Part shown: positions 7,794 to 14,821 of the stretch, piece after piece
Layout: each line of letters starts with the position of its first letter
How positions within the stretch are numbered: the stretch's first letter is position 1
Assembly: GCA_028275195.1 (NCBI GenBank)
Contig: JAPWVC010000020.1
Coordinates: 1-15,303, forward strand
DNA: 15,303 bases
Source of the DNA: Candidatus Acetothermia bacterium
GTDB taxonomy: Bacteria > Bipolaricaulota > Bipolaricaulia > RBG-16-55-9 > JANLFV01
Direction of reading: 5' to 3'
Notes under the pieces: model-generated
Databases searched by the model: none
What the model was told of the DNA's origin: nothing
What the model saw: only the letters and a program-made list of their open reading frames with translations
Made by a program: the position numbers and the translations under genes

Positions 7794-10154
7794 CTAAGGC
7801 CGCTCGGGGAGCCCCTGGAGGAGCCGCTCGACCGTCTTCTTCTCCTCCTCGAGCCGGCTAAGCTCGCCCGTCAGCTCGGCATACCGGTCCAGGGTGAGGA
7901 GCCCCTGGTCCTTCAGCCGGAGGAGCTCGCTCCGGCTGGAATTCAGCTTGCGCTCGATAATCCTCCCGGCCTCCTCGAGGTCCAGCCTCGCTAGGCCGCT
8001 CTCCCCCCGCTGGAGGTAGATCCTGGCCCGGATGATATAGGCCATCTCGTAGTCCCTCTGTTTAGCTAACACCTCATTGAGCCCCGCCAGGGCCTCCTCC
8101 AGCTCCCCCCGCTGCCAGGCGATCACCGCCGCGAGGTAGCGGGCATCGCGGGCCAGCCCCGGCTCGGGAAGGGTGGCCAGCAATCTGTTCACATACTCCA
8201 TCGCTCGCTCATAATCCCCAAGGTTGAGGTAGAGCTGGGCGAGCTGGAAGTAGGCCGGCTCGACCTGGAAGCTTCCCAATGAGCGCTCAAGGAGCGCTAA
8301 GCTCCGCTCAAGCAGCCCCTGGTCGCCCTTCTCGTCCCCCAATTTGTGGTAGAGCGAGCCGAGCCAGTAGAGGGCCTTCCCGGGGGCGAAGTCCAGGGCC
8401 AGGCTCCGCTCCAGCTCAACCTGGGCTACATCGAGCTTGCCGAGCTTGAGCGCCCGCTCTCCCCGGTCGAGATGGGTGTCGGCCAGCCAGTCGCGATAGG
8501 CCAAGGTCGTGACCGAGATACCAAGTATCAAGACCAGGGCGAGGGCGAGCCAGCCCCTCCAGCCGCGCAGCTCGAGCTTGCTCGAGAGAGCGCGCGATAG
8601 CCTCGGCTCATGGCCCTTCAGGAGGTAGCGGGAGTTCAGCAGCCCGAGGAGGAGGACGAAAGCCAAGGCCGAGGCGGGGAGGTGGAAGGGGAAGCTGAAG
8701 AGCCCGTCCACTAGGGAAGCCACGAGCCCTGAGAGGAGGGCTAGTGCGGTGAGCTTCTCCTTGGCCTCGGCTCGGGCCATGAGCCCGAGCCCGCTCCAGA
8801 AAAGCATGACCAGCGCGAATCCCCCGGCCAAGATCCCGAGAATCCCCATCTCCGCCGCGACCTGGACATACTCGTTGTGGGCCTGGGCTGCCCGCTGGAT
8901 GTAGAAGTTATACCGCTTTCCCCGCTCGGTGGCCAGGAATTTGGCCTTATATGGCAAGAACTGGATCTTGTAGTGCCCGATCCCCACGCCCAAGATGGGG
9001 TGAGCCTTGAGCATCTCCCAGCCGACCCACCAGTCCCAGGCCCGGATCCGCCCGGAGTTCTTCTCCCAGAGCTTGATCAACTGGTCGATCACCGGGATGG
9101 CTAGGCCGCTCTCGCTCCAGCGGCCTCCTTCCCCCTCGACAGGGGAGGGCTGGGATTGGCATGAGGGCGAGCCGGTCCTCTCCCACCAAGGGAGAGAGTT
9201 CGCATCTGAAGCCGGAGAGGCCGCTAGCAAGCTCATCAGAAGGACTACGAGCGCTGCGCTGATGAGGGGCCAGCCCCGCTTGAGCCTGAATGACCGGTAG
9301 ATCCGGAAGTAGAGGAAGCCCCCGAGGAAGAAGGCCCCCGAGAGGCCCAAGGCCAGCCAGGCCCCGTCCGAGTCGATCAGCTTCAGGGCATAAATGATCA
9401 CGGCCAGGGCGAGGAGGCTTAAGGCCCGCAGGGGCCAGCCCCTCAGCCCGAGGGCCAGCATGAGCGAGGGGACGGCCAGGCAAGCGAGGAAGCCCCCGAG
9501 GTAGTTCTTGTTCCCCATCGTGGAGATGATCGCCAAAGGCCCTCTGGGGATCCCCGGGGCCCCGGGGAGGACCCCATAGTATTGCAAGGCCCCGTAGACC
9601 GAGGCGAGGAAGGCCGAGGCGAGGATCACTCCCAAGTAAGGCTTGATCTCCCACTCCTGTTCCACCGTGTTGGCGAGGAACATGTAGAAGGCGAAGAAGT
9701 AGAAGAGGAGTCCCAGACTCTGCAACGCCGTCCCCAGGGAGGTGGCATTGACCATCGAGAGCGCACCGGCCACCAGGAGCGCCGCTCCGGGGAGGAAGAG
9801 CGGGGTGAGGTGGAGTCGGTATTCCCGCTTCAGGACCATCTCCAGGGCCCAGAGGACCAAGAGGAAGGAGATGACGAAGAGGGCGAAGATCGACTTGGTG
9901 TAGCCGTATTCGGTATTCCCCAGGTAGATGAGCAGCGGGAGGGCGAAGATGAAAAAGGCCGTGATGGCCCGCCGGATCGAGGGGATGGCAGCGGAGGTGG
10001 CGCTTGCGATCGCCCCGAGCTCGAGCCTAACCCCCGCTCGGGGGCGGGGCCGCCGCGGCTTAGGCTGAGCCTTGCCCTTGAGCCTCACCCCAGCCTTAGC
10101 CTCCGACCGACCCTTGCCCTTCCTCCCCCGAGCTCGATGCACAGCTTTGCCCAT
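7794..10154 (-). CDS. O-antigen ligase/polymerase (Wzy_C) membrane protein with C-terminal TPR domain
   Basis: A 786-residue polytopic membrane protein of the O-antigen ligase/polymerase superfamily. A very basic cytoplasmic N terminus (1-45, Arg/Lys-rich) precedes about ten or more membrane helices (for example 63-79, 88-108, 117-134, 147-161, 174-193, 219-237, 243-259, 266-283, 296-312, 436-457, 468-484, 494-508, 533-552). Family motifs are GNKNYLGGFL (215-224), HPILGVGIGHY (385-395) and AHNEYVQVAAEMG (425-437) in and after the large external loop. After the last helix come TPR-like repeats (about 560-720) and a short coiled coil (740-780). It probably joins lipid-linked glycans to an acceptor or polymerises them. 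An in-frame upstream ATG at 10265 would add 37 residues; I reject it because a -35/-10 pair overlaps that stretch and ends 7 bases before the ATG at 10154. Residues 320-343 are encoded by a repeat-like hairpin segment. Confidence 0.85.
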   Translation of the reverse strand: MGKAVHRARGRKGKGRSEAKAGVRLKGKAQPKPRRPRPRAGVRLELGAIASATSAAIPSIRRAITAFFIFALPLLIYLGNTEYGYTKSIFALFVISFLLVLWALEMVLKREYRLHLTPLFLPGAALLVAGALSMVNATSLGTALQSLGLLFYFFAFYMFLANTVEQEWEIKPYLGVILASAFLASVYGALQYYGVLPGAPGIPRGPLAIISTMGNKNYLGGFLACLAVPSLMLALGLRGWPLRALSLLALAVIIYALKLIDSDGAWLALGLSGAFFLGGFLYFRIYRSFRLKRGWPLISAALVVLLMSLLAASPASDANSLPWWERTGSPSCQSQPSPVEGEGGRWSESGLAIPVIDQLIKLWEKNSGRIRAWDWWVGWEMLKAHPILGVGIGHYKIQFLPYKAKFLATERGKRYNFYIQRAAQAHNEYVQVAAEMGILGILAGGFALVMLFWSGLGLMARAEAKEKLTALALLSGLVASLVDGLFSFPFHLPASALAFVLLLGLLNSRYLLKGHEPRLSRALSSKLELRGWRGWLALALVLILGISVTTLAYRDWLADTHLDRGERALKLGKLDVAQVELERSLALDFAPGKALYWLGSLYHKLGDEKGDQGLLERSLALLERSLGSFQVEPAYFQLAQLYLNLGDYERAMEYVNRLLATLPEPGLARDARYLAAVIAWQRGELEEALAGLNEVLAKQRDYEMAYIIRARIYLQRGESGLARLDLEEAGRIIERKLNSSRSELLRLKDQGLLTLDRYAELTGELSRLEEEKKTVERLLQGLPERP
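9127..9196. repeat. Double-hairpin repeat-like element inside the ligase coding region
   Basis: Two inverted repeats lie about 28 bases apart. The first is CCTTCCCC (9127-9134) with GGGGAGGG (9142-9149), eight pairs including one G-T. The second is CTCTCCC (9178-9184) with GGGAGAG (9190-9196), seven perfect pairs with a five-base loop. The composition resembles palindromic intergenic repeats seen in many GC-rich bacterial genomes. It encodes a Pro/Ser/Gly/Trp-rich stretch unlike its surroundings and falls in the presumed large external loop, where an insertion could be tolerated. Only one copy is in this window, so its status as a dispersed repeat is inferred. Confidence 0.5.
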
Positions 10155-10161
10155 CGGGTCG

Positions 10162-10190
10162 ATTATCCCCGCGATCAGAGGGGGTGTCAA
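10162..10190 (-). promoter_or_regulatory. Predicted sigma70-type promoter of the O-antigen ligase-like gene
   Basis: On the minus strand, TTGACA (10185-10190) is followed after exactly 17 bases by GATAAT (10162-10167). The start is predicted at about 10155, directly before the ATG at 10154-10152, with no Shine-Dalgarno sequence. This supports both the shorter start for the ligase-like gene and leaderless translation. Confidence 0.6.
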
Positions 10191-10199
10191 ACCCCCCTC
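10178..10199. promoter_or_regulatory. 22-base inverted repeat between divergent promoters (possible operator)
   Basis: GAGGGGG (10178-10184) and CCCCCTC (10193-10199) form a perfect 7-base inverted repeat around an 8-base centre that contains the -35 box of the ligase-like gene. It is also about 30 bases upstream of the cysD -10 box. A protein bound here would block the ligase promoter and could affect cysD. No T-run follows on either strand, so it does not look like a terminator. No regulator family is recognised. Confidence 0.35.
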
Positions 10200-10230
10200 A
10201 AGGCCAGATGAAGCCCCCATGCCTGTCGGG

Positions 10231-10236
10231 TATAAT
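10231..10236 (+). promoter_or_regulatory. Predicted -10 box of the cysD-cysN-phosphodiesterase-wecB operon
   Basis: A perfect TATAAT lies 40 bases before the cysD ATG, giving a predicted start near 10243 and a leader of about 34 bases containing GAGGAG (10266-10271), five bases before the ATG. No good -35 box is present at 16-18 bases upstream and there is no TGn extension, so this promoter may need an activator or be weak. Confidence 0.5.
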
Positions 10237-10276
10237 CCCGTCCGCTCAATCTCATCGATCGCCAAGAGGAGCGATC

Positions 10277-11077
10277 ATGGACCATCTGGAGAGGCTGGAG
10301 AACCAGAGCATCTACATCATCCGCGAGGCCTACCGCCAGTTCAGGGAGGTGGCCCTCCTCTGGTCGGTCGGGAAGGACTCTACCACCCTCCTCTGGCTCG
10401 CGAGGAAGGCCTTCTTCGGGCGGGTCCCCTTCCCGATCCTCCACCTCGATACAGGCTACAAGTTCCGGGAGATCTACGAGTTCCGCGACAGATATGCGAA
10501 GGAGTGGGGCCTGGACCTGATCGTCTGGCGGAATGAGCGGGCCCTGGAAGAGGGGATAGGGCCTGAAAGGGGGAGGTTCCAGTGCTGCACTCTCCTCAAG
10601 ACCGAGGCCCTGAAGGAGGCGATCGCGGCCCACGGCTGGCGGGCCCTCTACCTCGGGATCAGAAGGGATGAGCATGGGATCCGGGCCAAGGAGCGGTTCT
10701 TCTCCCCCAGGGACGAGGACTTCACCTGGGACTATCGGGCCCAGCCGCCGGAGCTGTGGGACCAATACAAGACCAAGGCCGCGGGGGAGGAGCACATCCG
10801 AGTCCACCCGCTTTTGAGCTGGCGAGAGATCGATGTCTGGGAATACATCGCGCGGGAGGGGATCCCGATCGTCCCGCTCTATTTCGCTAGGGATGGCGAG
10901 CGCTACCGCTCGATCGGGTGTGAGCCCTGCTGCCGCCCGATCCCATCCCAAGCGAATACGATCGAGAAGCTCATCGCAGAGCTCCGCCAGAGCCGGATCT
11001 CCGAGCGGAGCGGCCGGGCCCAGGATAAGGAGGAGGCCCAGATGATGCAGAAGCTCCGGGCCCTGGGCTACATGTGA
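10277..11077 (+). CDS. cysD: Sulfate adenylyltransferase subunit 2 (CysD-like ATP sulfurylase)
   Basis: Catalytic subunit of the heterodimeric ATP sulfurylase, which makes APS from ATP and sulfate; 266 residues. The PP-loop is SVGKDST (30-36), and LHLDTGYKFREIYEFRD (56-71), RRDEHGIRAKER (129-140) and the C-terminal ISERSGRAQDKEEAQMMQKL are CysD signatures. It is shorter than E. coli CysD (302) because the segment before the C-terminal motif is compact. Cys103-Cys104 align with a position where APS reductases carry their CC pair, and SIGCEPCC (212-219) gives Cys215 and Cys218 where those enzymes carry CxxC. The ECGIH catalytic tail of APS reductases is absent. The start at 10277 has GAGGAG upstream; a longer in-frame start at 10184 would place the promoter inside the gene. 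The stop directly abuts the cysN start. Confidence 0.9.
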   Translation: MDHLERLENQSIYIIREAYRQFREVALLWSVGKDSTTLLWLARKAFFGRVPFPILHLDTGYKFREIYEFRDRYAKEWGLDLIVWRNERALEEGIGPERGRFQCCTLLKTEALKEAIAAHGWRALYLGIRRDEHGIRAKERFFSPRDEDFTWDYRAQPPELWDQYKTKAAGEEHIRVHPLLSWREIDVWEYIAREGIPIVPLYFARDGERYRSIGCEPCCRPIPSQANTIEKLIAELRQSRISERSGRAQDKEEAQMMQKLRALGYM

Positions 11078-12382
11078 ATGAAGCCGAAGATGAAAATGAA
11101 GATGAGGGAGAGCCTCCGGTTCGTCCTCGTCGGCCATGTGGACCACGGGAAGTCCACCCTCATCGGCCGGCTCCTCTACGATACCGGCTCGATCGCGCTC
11201 GATCGGCTCGAGGAGGCAAGGGAGGCGGCAAGGGCTTATGGCTACGGCGCTGAGGCCGGGGCGGAGTTCGCCTTCCTCTTGGACCATCTCCGGGAGGAGC
11301 GGGAAGGGGCCCTCACGATCGACACGGCTCAGACCTTCTTCTCCACCCCCGCGAGGGACTATGTGCTCATCGACGCCCCGGGCCATGCTGAGTTCTTGAA
11401 GAACATGATCACCGGGGCCGCTCAAGCGGACGCGGCGGTCCTGATCGTCGATGTCAGTCGGGGTGTGCAAGAACAGACCCGCCGGCATGCCTACCTCCTC
11501 TCCTTCCTCGGCTTAGAGGAGATCGTCGTGGCCCTGAACAAGATGGACTTGGTGGGCTATGCCGAGGCCCCCTTCCGGGCGGTTGAAGAGGAGGTCGGGG
11601 CCCTCCTTAAGGCCGTGGGCCTGGCCCCGAGGTCCTATATCCCCATTTCAGCCAGGGAAGGGGAGAACATCGCCGGGAAGGCAGGGAAGATGGCCTGGTA
11701 TCGCGGCCCGACCCTCCTTGAGGCCCTCGACTCCCTCCCCAGCCCGCTCCCCCCGGAGGATAAGCCCCTCGTCTTCCCGATCCAGGATGTCTATGAGCTC
11801 GAGGGCAAAAGGCTCATCGTCGGGCGGGTCGAGGCCGGGGTCCTGAAGGCCGGGATGAAGGCCCGGCTCCTCCCTCTAGGGGAGATGGTGACGCTCGAGT
11901 CCATCGTCCGCTGGAGTCCGAAGCTCGGCCTATGCGCAAATGAGGAGGATGAGGCCCATCCCGGCGAGAGCATCGGGCTCATGCTCAAGGAGCCGGTGCC
12001 GCTCGACCGCGGGGATATCATCTGCCAGCCCGGGCCTGGGGGTGAGGATGAGCCTCATTTAACCACGGGGCTTCAGGCCCACCTCTTCTGCCTGGCAGGG
12101 CCGCTAAAGAGGGGCGAGGAGCTCACCCTGAGGCTCGCCACCCAACAGGTCCCGGCCCGGCTGGAGGAGATCACTGAGCGGCTCGACTCGGCCTCACTCG
12201 CGGTCCTGGAGCGGGATGCGAGGGCGCTAGGAGCCTTGGAAGTGGGCTCGGTCCGACTCGCCACGGATCAGCCGCTCGTGGCCACGAGGTTCTCAGAGCT
12301 CCGCCAACTCGGGCGGTTCGTCCTCGCGCGAGGCCAGGGCGGGGAGGAGATCTCCGCCGGGGGGATCATCACCAGCCTATGA
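11078..12382 (+). CDS. cysN: Sulfate adenylyltransferase subunit 1 (CysN-like GTPase)
   Basis: Regulatory GTPase subunit of ATP sulfurylase; GTP hydrolysis drives APS formation. Length 434, with no C-terminal APS kinase fusion of the NodQ/CysNC kind. GTPase motifs: G1 GHVDHGKST (19-27), G2 around Thr80, G3 DAPGH (99-103), G4 NKMD (154-157), G5 ISAREG. RLLYDTGSI and the C-terminal LGRFVLARGQGG...SAGGII with beta-barrel domains like EF-Tu II/III support CysN. G1 differs from the usual GSVDDGKST of CysN, and DAPGH...FLKNMITGAAQADAAVL resembles EF-1A. The N terminus has Met at 1, 5, 7 and 9 with no clear ribosome binding site; the ATG at 11078 immediately follows the cysD TGA, so coupling is likely. 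Its 3' end overlaps the next gene by four bases (ATGA). Confidence 0.88.
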   Translation: MKPKMKMKMRESLRFVLVGHVDHGKSTLIGRLLYDTGSIALDRLEEAREAARAYGYGAEAGAEFAFLLDHLREEREGALTIDTAQTFFSTPARDYVLIDAPGHAEFLKNMITGAAQADAAVLIVDVSRGVQEQTRRHAYLLSFLGLEEIVVALNKMDLVGYAEAPFRAVEEEVGALLKAVGLAPRSYIPISAREGENIAGKAGKMAWYRGPTLLEALDSLPSPLPPEDKPLVFPIQDVYELEGKRLIVGRVEAGVLKAGMKARLLPLGEMVTLESIVRWSPKLGLCANEEDEAHPGESIGLMLKEPVPLDRGDIICQPGPGGEDEPHLTTGLQAHLFCLAGPLKRGEELTLRLATQQVPARLEEITERLDSASLAVLERDARALGALEVGSVRLATDQPLVATRFSELRQLGRFVLARGQGGEEISAGGIITSL

Positions 12383-13674
12383 GGGCCGTGATCATCGGGC
12401 TCGATGGGATGCCCTACAGGCTGATCGCGGACCTCGCGGAGAGGGGAGTGATGCCCAATATGAGGACCCTCATCGCTGAGGGGGCCTTCAGGGAGATGGA
12501 CTCCTCGATCCCCGAGGTCTCCTCCGTGGCCTGGAGCTCGATCATCACCGGGAAGAACCCCGGAGAACACGGGATCTTCGGGTTTACGGACCTCTCCCCC
12601 GGGAGCTACCGCCTCACCTTCCCCAGCTTCGCCGACCTGAAGGCTGCCCCCTTCTGGGAGCGGGAGGGAAGCGGAAGGGCGGCGATCATCAATGTCCCCT
12701 CCACTTACCCTGCTACCGCCCGGGCCATGAACGGGGTCCTGATCTCCGGCTTCGTGGCCCTCAAGCTGGAGAAGGCGGTCTATCCGCCCTCATTGGCCCC
12801 GGAGCTAGAGCGGCTCGATTACCGCCTGGATGTGGACTCCGGCCTGGCCCATCGCTCGCTCGAGCTCTTCCTCGAGGACCTCCAGCGGACACTGGCCTCT
12901 CACATCGCGGCCTGCCGCTGGCTCTGGGAGAAGGAGGAGTGGGAGACCTTCATGATCGTCTTCACCACCACCGACCGGCTGGCCCACTTCCTCTGGGAGG
13001 CCTACGAGGACGAGGGCCATCCCTATCATTGGGCCTTCCTGGCCCACCTCCGCAAGATTGATCAGGCCATCGGCGAAATTGCCGCGGGACTCGATGAGAG
13101 AGATCTCTTGATCGCCCTCTCGGACCACGGCTTCGAGCGCCTGGAAGAGGAGGTCCATGTCAACCTCATCCTGAAAGAGGAGGGCTTCCTCGAGCTAGAA
13201 GAAGCCCCTTCCGCCCCGGACCTCGAGGCCATCTCCTCGAAGACCAAGGCCTTCGCCCTCGATCCCGCGAGGATCTACATCAACCTGAGGGGCCGCTTCC
13301 CCCGAGGGAGCGTCGAGCCGAAGGATAAAGAGAGGATGATCGCTGAGCTGCTCGACCTCTTCGCGGGCCTGGAGCTCCATGGCCGGAGGGTAGTCCGCCG
13401 GGCCTGCCGGAAGGAAGAGATCTATCACGGCCCTTGGCTCGAACGGGCCCCGGACCTGGTCCTCCTCCCCGAGCGGGGGTTTACCTTCCGGGCCAGGCTC
13501 GAGTTCGCGGCCCAAGCCGGAGGGGCGAGCCACTTCACCGGGAAGCATGCTCAGGAGGGGGCCTTCCTGCTGGTGAAGGGCGAAGGGGCCCAAGAGGTCC
13601 TGCCTCCTAACCTCAAGCCCGGCGTGGCCGATGTGGTCGGGCTGATCGACCGCCTCCGCCAGAGCGAGCGATGA
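12379..13674 (+). CDS. Alkaline phosphatase-superfamily phosphodiesterase/nucleotide pyrophosphatase
   Basis: A 431-residue soluble protein (no signal peptide or membrane helix) of the type I phosphodiesterase/nucleotide pyrophosphatase branch. The two-metal site appears complete: Asp9 in GLDG; a nucleophile at Ser48 in SSVAWSSIITG, where most relatives have Thr; Asp199 and His203 in TTTDRLAH; Asp249-His250 in SDHGF; and His390 in GKHAQEG. GKNPGEHGIFGFTDL (58-72) is also typical. The substrate is unknown: a nucleotide, nucleotide-sugar or glycan phosphodiester is possible. It overlaps cysN by four bases and wecB by four bases (ATGA each time), so its product is expected together with CysDN and WecB, which hints at a role in sulfate activation or surface glycan synthesis. 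A sulfatase or phosphonate hydrolase role cannot be ruled out. Confidence 0.85.
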   Translation: MRAVIIGLDGMPYRLIADLAERGVMPNMRTLIAEGAFREMDSSIPEVSSVAWSSIITGKNPGEHGIFGFTDLSPGSYRLTFPSFADLKAAPFWEREGSGRAAIINVPSTYPATARAMNGVLISGFVALKLEKAVYPPSLAPELERLDYRLDVDSGLAHRSLELFLEDLQRTLASHIAACRWLWEKEEWETFMIVFTTTDRLAHFLWEAYEDEGHPYHWAFLAHLRKIDQAIGEIAAGLDERDLLIALSDHGFERLEEEVHVNLILKEEGFLELEEAPSAPDLEAISSKTKAFALDPARIYINLRGRFPRGSVEPKDKERMIAELLDLFAGLELHGRRVVRRACRKEEIYHGPWLERAPDLVLLPERGFTFRARLEFAAQAGGASHFTGKHAQEGAFLLVKGEGAQEVLPPNLKPGVADVVGLIDRLRQSER

Positions 13675-14798
13675 GAGTCCTTATAATCTTCGGGACCCGG
13701 CCGGAGGCGATCAAGCTCGCGCCGGTAATCCGCGAGCTGGGGAAGCGCTCAGAGTTCGACCCCCGGGTCTGCGTGACCGCCCAGCACCGGGAGATGCTCG
13801 ATCAAGTCCTCCAGCTCTTCGAGATCCGCCCGGACTTTGACCTCGGGATCATGCGCCCCGACCAGAGCCTCTTCGAGGTTACGGAGAGGGCCCTCGCGGC
13901 CCTGGAGGGGGTCTTGGAGGCCGAGCGGCCTGAGCTGGTCCTCGTCCAGGGGGATACGACCACGGCCTTCGTCGGGGCCTTGGCCGGATTCTATCGAAAG
14001 ATCAGGGTCGGGCACATCGAGGCCGGCCTCCGCTCTCACGATAAGTTCGCTCCCTTCCCCGAGGAGATGAACCGCCGCCTGGCTGACGAGCTCTCCGACC
14101 TCCTCTTCGCCCCCACAGAGGGGGCCAAGGCGAACCTCCTCCGCGAGGGCTTTCCGGAGGAGAGGATCTTCGTGACCGGGAACACCGTGATCGACGCCCT
14201 CCTCTGGACCGTCGAGCGCCTGGAGAGCCCCGAGGCCCAGGCCCGCCTAGTGCGGAGGTTCGCGGAGCTGGGGCTGGACCTGGAAGGGAAGCGGCTGATC
14301 CTCGTGACCGCCCACCGGCGGGAGTCCTTCGGCCGGCTCGGGGAGATCTGCCACGCCCTGAGGCTGATCGCCGAGCACAACCGCGATGTCGAGCTCGTCT
14401 ACCCCGTCCACCTCAATCCCCAGGTCCAAGGGCCGGTCTGGCGGGCTTTAGAGGGCACAGACCGGGTCCGCCTCCTCGAGCCCCTAGACTACGAATCCTT
14501 CGTCTGGCTGATGAGCCGGGCCTACCTGATCTTGACCGACTCCGGGGGGATCCAGGAGGAGGCCCCCTCCCTGGGGAAGCCGGTCCTGGTGATGCGCGAG
14601 CGGACGGAGCGGCCGGAGGCCCTGGCCGCGGGGACGGCCAAGCTCGTGGGAGTGGGCCGCGAAAGGATCTTCCAGGAGGCCCAGCGGCTCCTCGATGAGC
14701 CCGCCGAATATGCCAAGATGGCCCGCGCGGTCAACCCCTTCGGGGACGGCCACGCTGCGGAGAGGATCGTCTCGATCCTCAAGGAGCAGCTAAGATAG
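13671..14798 (+). CDS. wecB: UDP-N-acetylglucosamine 2-epimerase, non-hydrolysing
   Basis: Interconverts UDP-GlcNAc and UDP-ManNAc, supplying ManNAc-derived sugars for surface glycans. At 375 residues it has the family's normal length. Key residues known from the E. coli enzyme are in place: Arg10 and Lys15 in GTRPEAIK, Asp95 in QGDTTTAF, Glu117 in HIEAGLRS, Glu131 in FPEEMNRRLAD and His215 in TAHRRE. The UDP-binding segment LTDSGGIQEEAPSLGKPVLV (288-307) followed by RERTERPE is canonical for the GT-B fold. The ATG overlaps the preceding stop (ATGA), making this the last gene of the cysD operon in view. The bacterial name wecB is used; the archaeal-like and polysaccharide-locus versions are the same family. 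Its stop is 23 bases from that of the convergent downstream gene, with no clear terminator between them. Confidence 0.97.
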   Translation: MRVLIIFGTRPEAIKLAPVIRELGKRSEFDPRVCVTAQHREMLDQVLQLFEIRPDFDLGIMRPDQSLFEVTERALAALEGVLEAERPELVLVQGDTTTAFVGALAGFYRKIRVGHIEAGLRSHDKFAPFPEEMNRRLADELSDLLFAPTEGAKANLLREGFPEERIFVTGNTVIDALLWTVERLESPEAQARLVRRFAELGLDLEGKRLILVTAHRRESFGRLGEICHALRLIAEHNRDVELVYPVHLNPQVQGPVWRALEGTDRVRLLEPLDYESFVWLMSRAYLILTDSGGIQEEAPSLGKPVLVMRERTERPEALAAGTAKLVGVGRERIFQEAQRLLDEPAEYAKMARAVNPFGDGHAAERIVSILKEQLR

Positions 14799-14821
14799 CT
14801 TTTAAACTCTCCTCCCTCATG

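Noticed and set aside
10155..10265. N-terminal extension of the ligase-like protein by 37 residues
   Set aside because: The extension overlaps the cysD -10 region and its own predicted promoter, lacks a ribosome binding site, and the basic pre-membrane segment starts naturally at 10154.
10277..11077. Calling this gene an assimilatory APS/PAPS reductase (cysH) because of its cysteine motifs
   Set aside because: The catalytic C-terminal ECGIH motif is absent, CysD signatures are strong, and cysN directly follows.
10187..11488. Minus-strand open frame (433 codons) opposite cysD and the start of cysN
   Set aside because: It is antisense to two well-supported genes and would span the divergent promoter region; composition is that of a shadow frame.
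14799..14821. Bidirectional terminator between the convergent wecB and GPT-like genes
   Set aside because: The 23-base gap contains a short T/A run but no inverted repeat.
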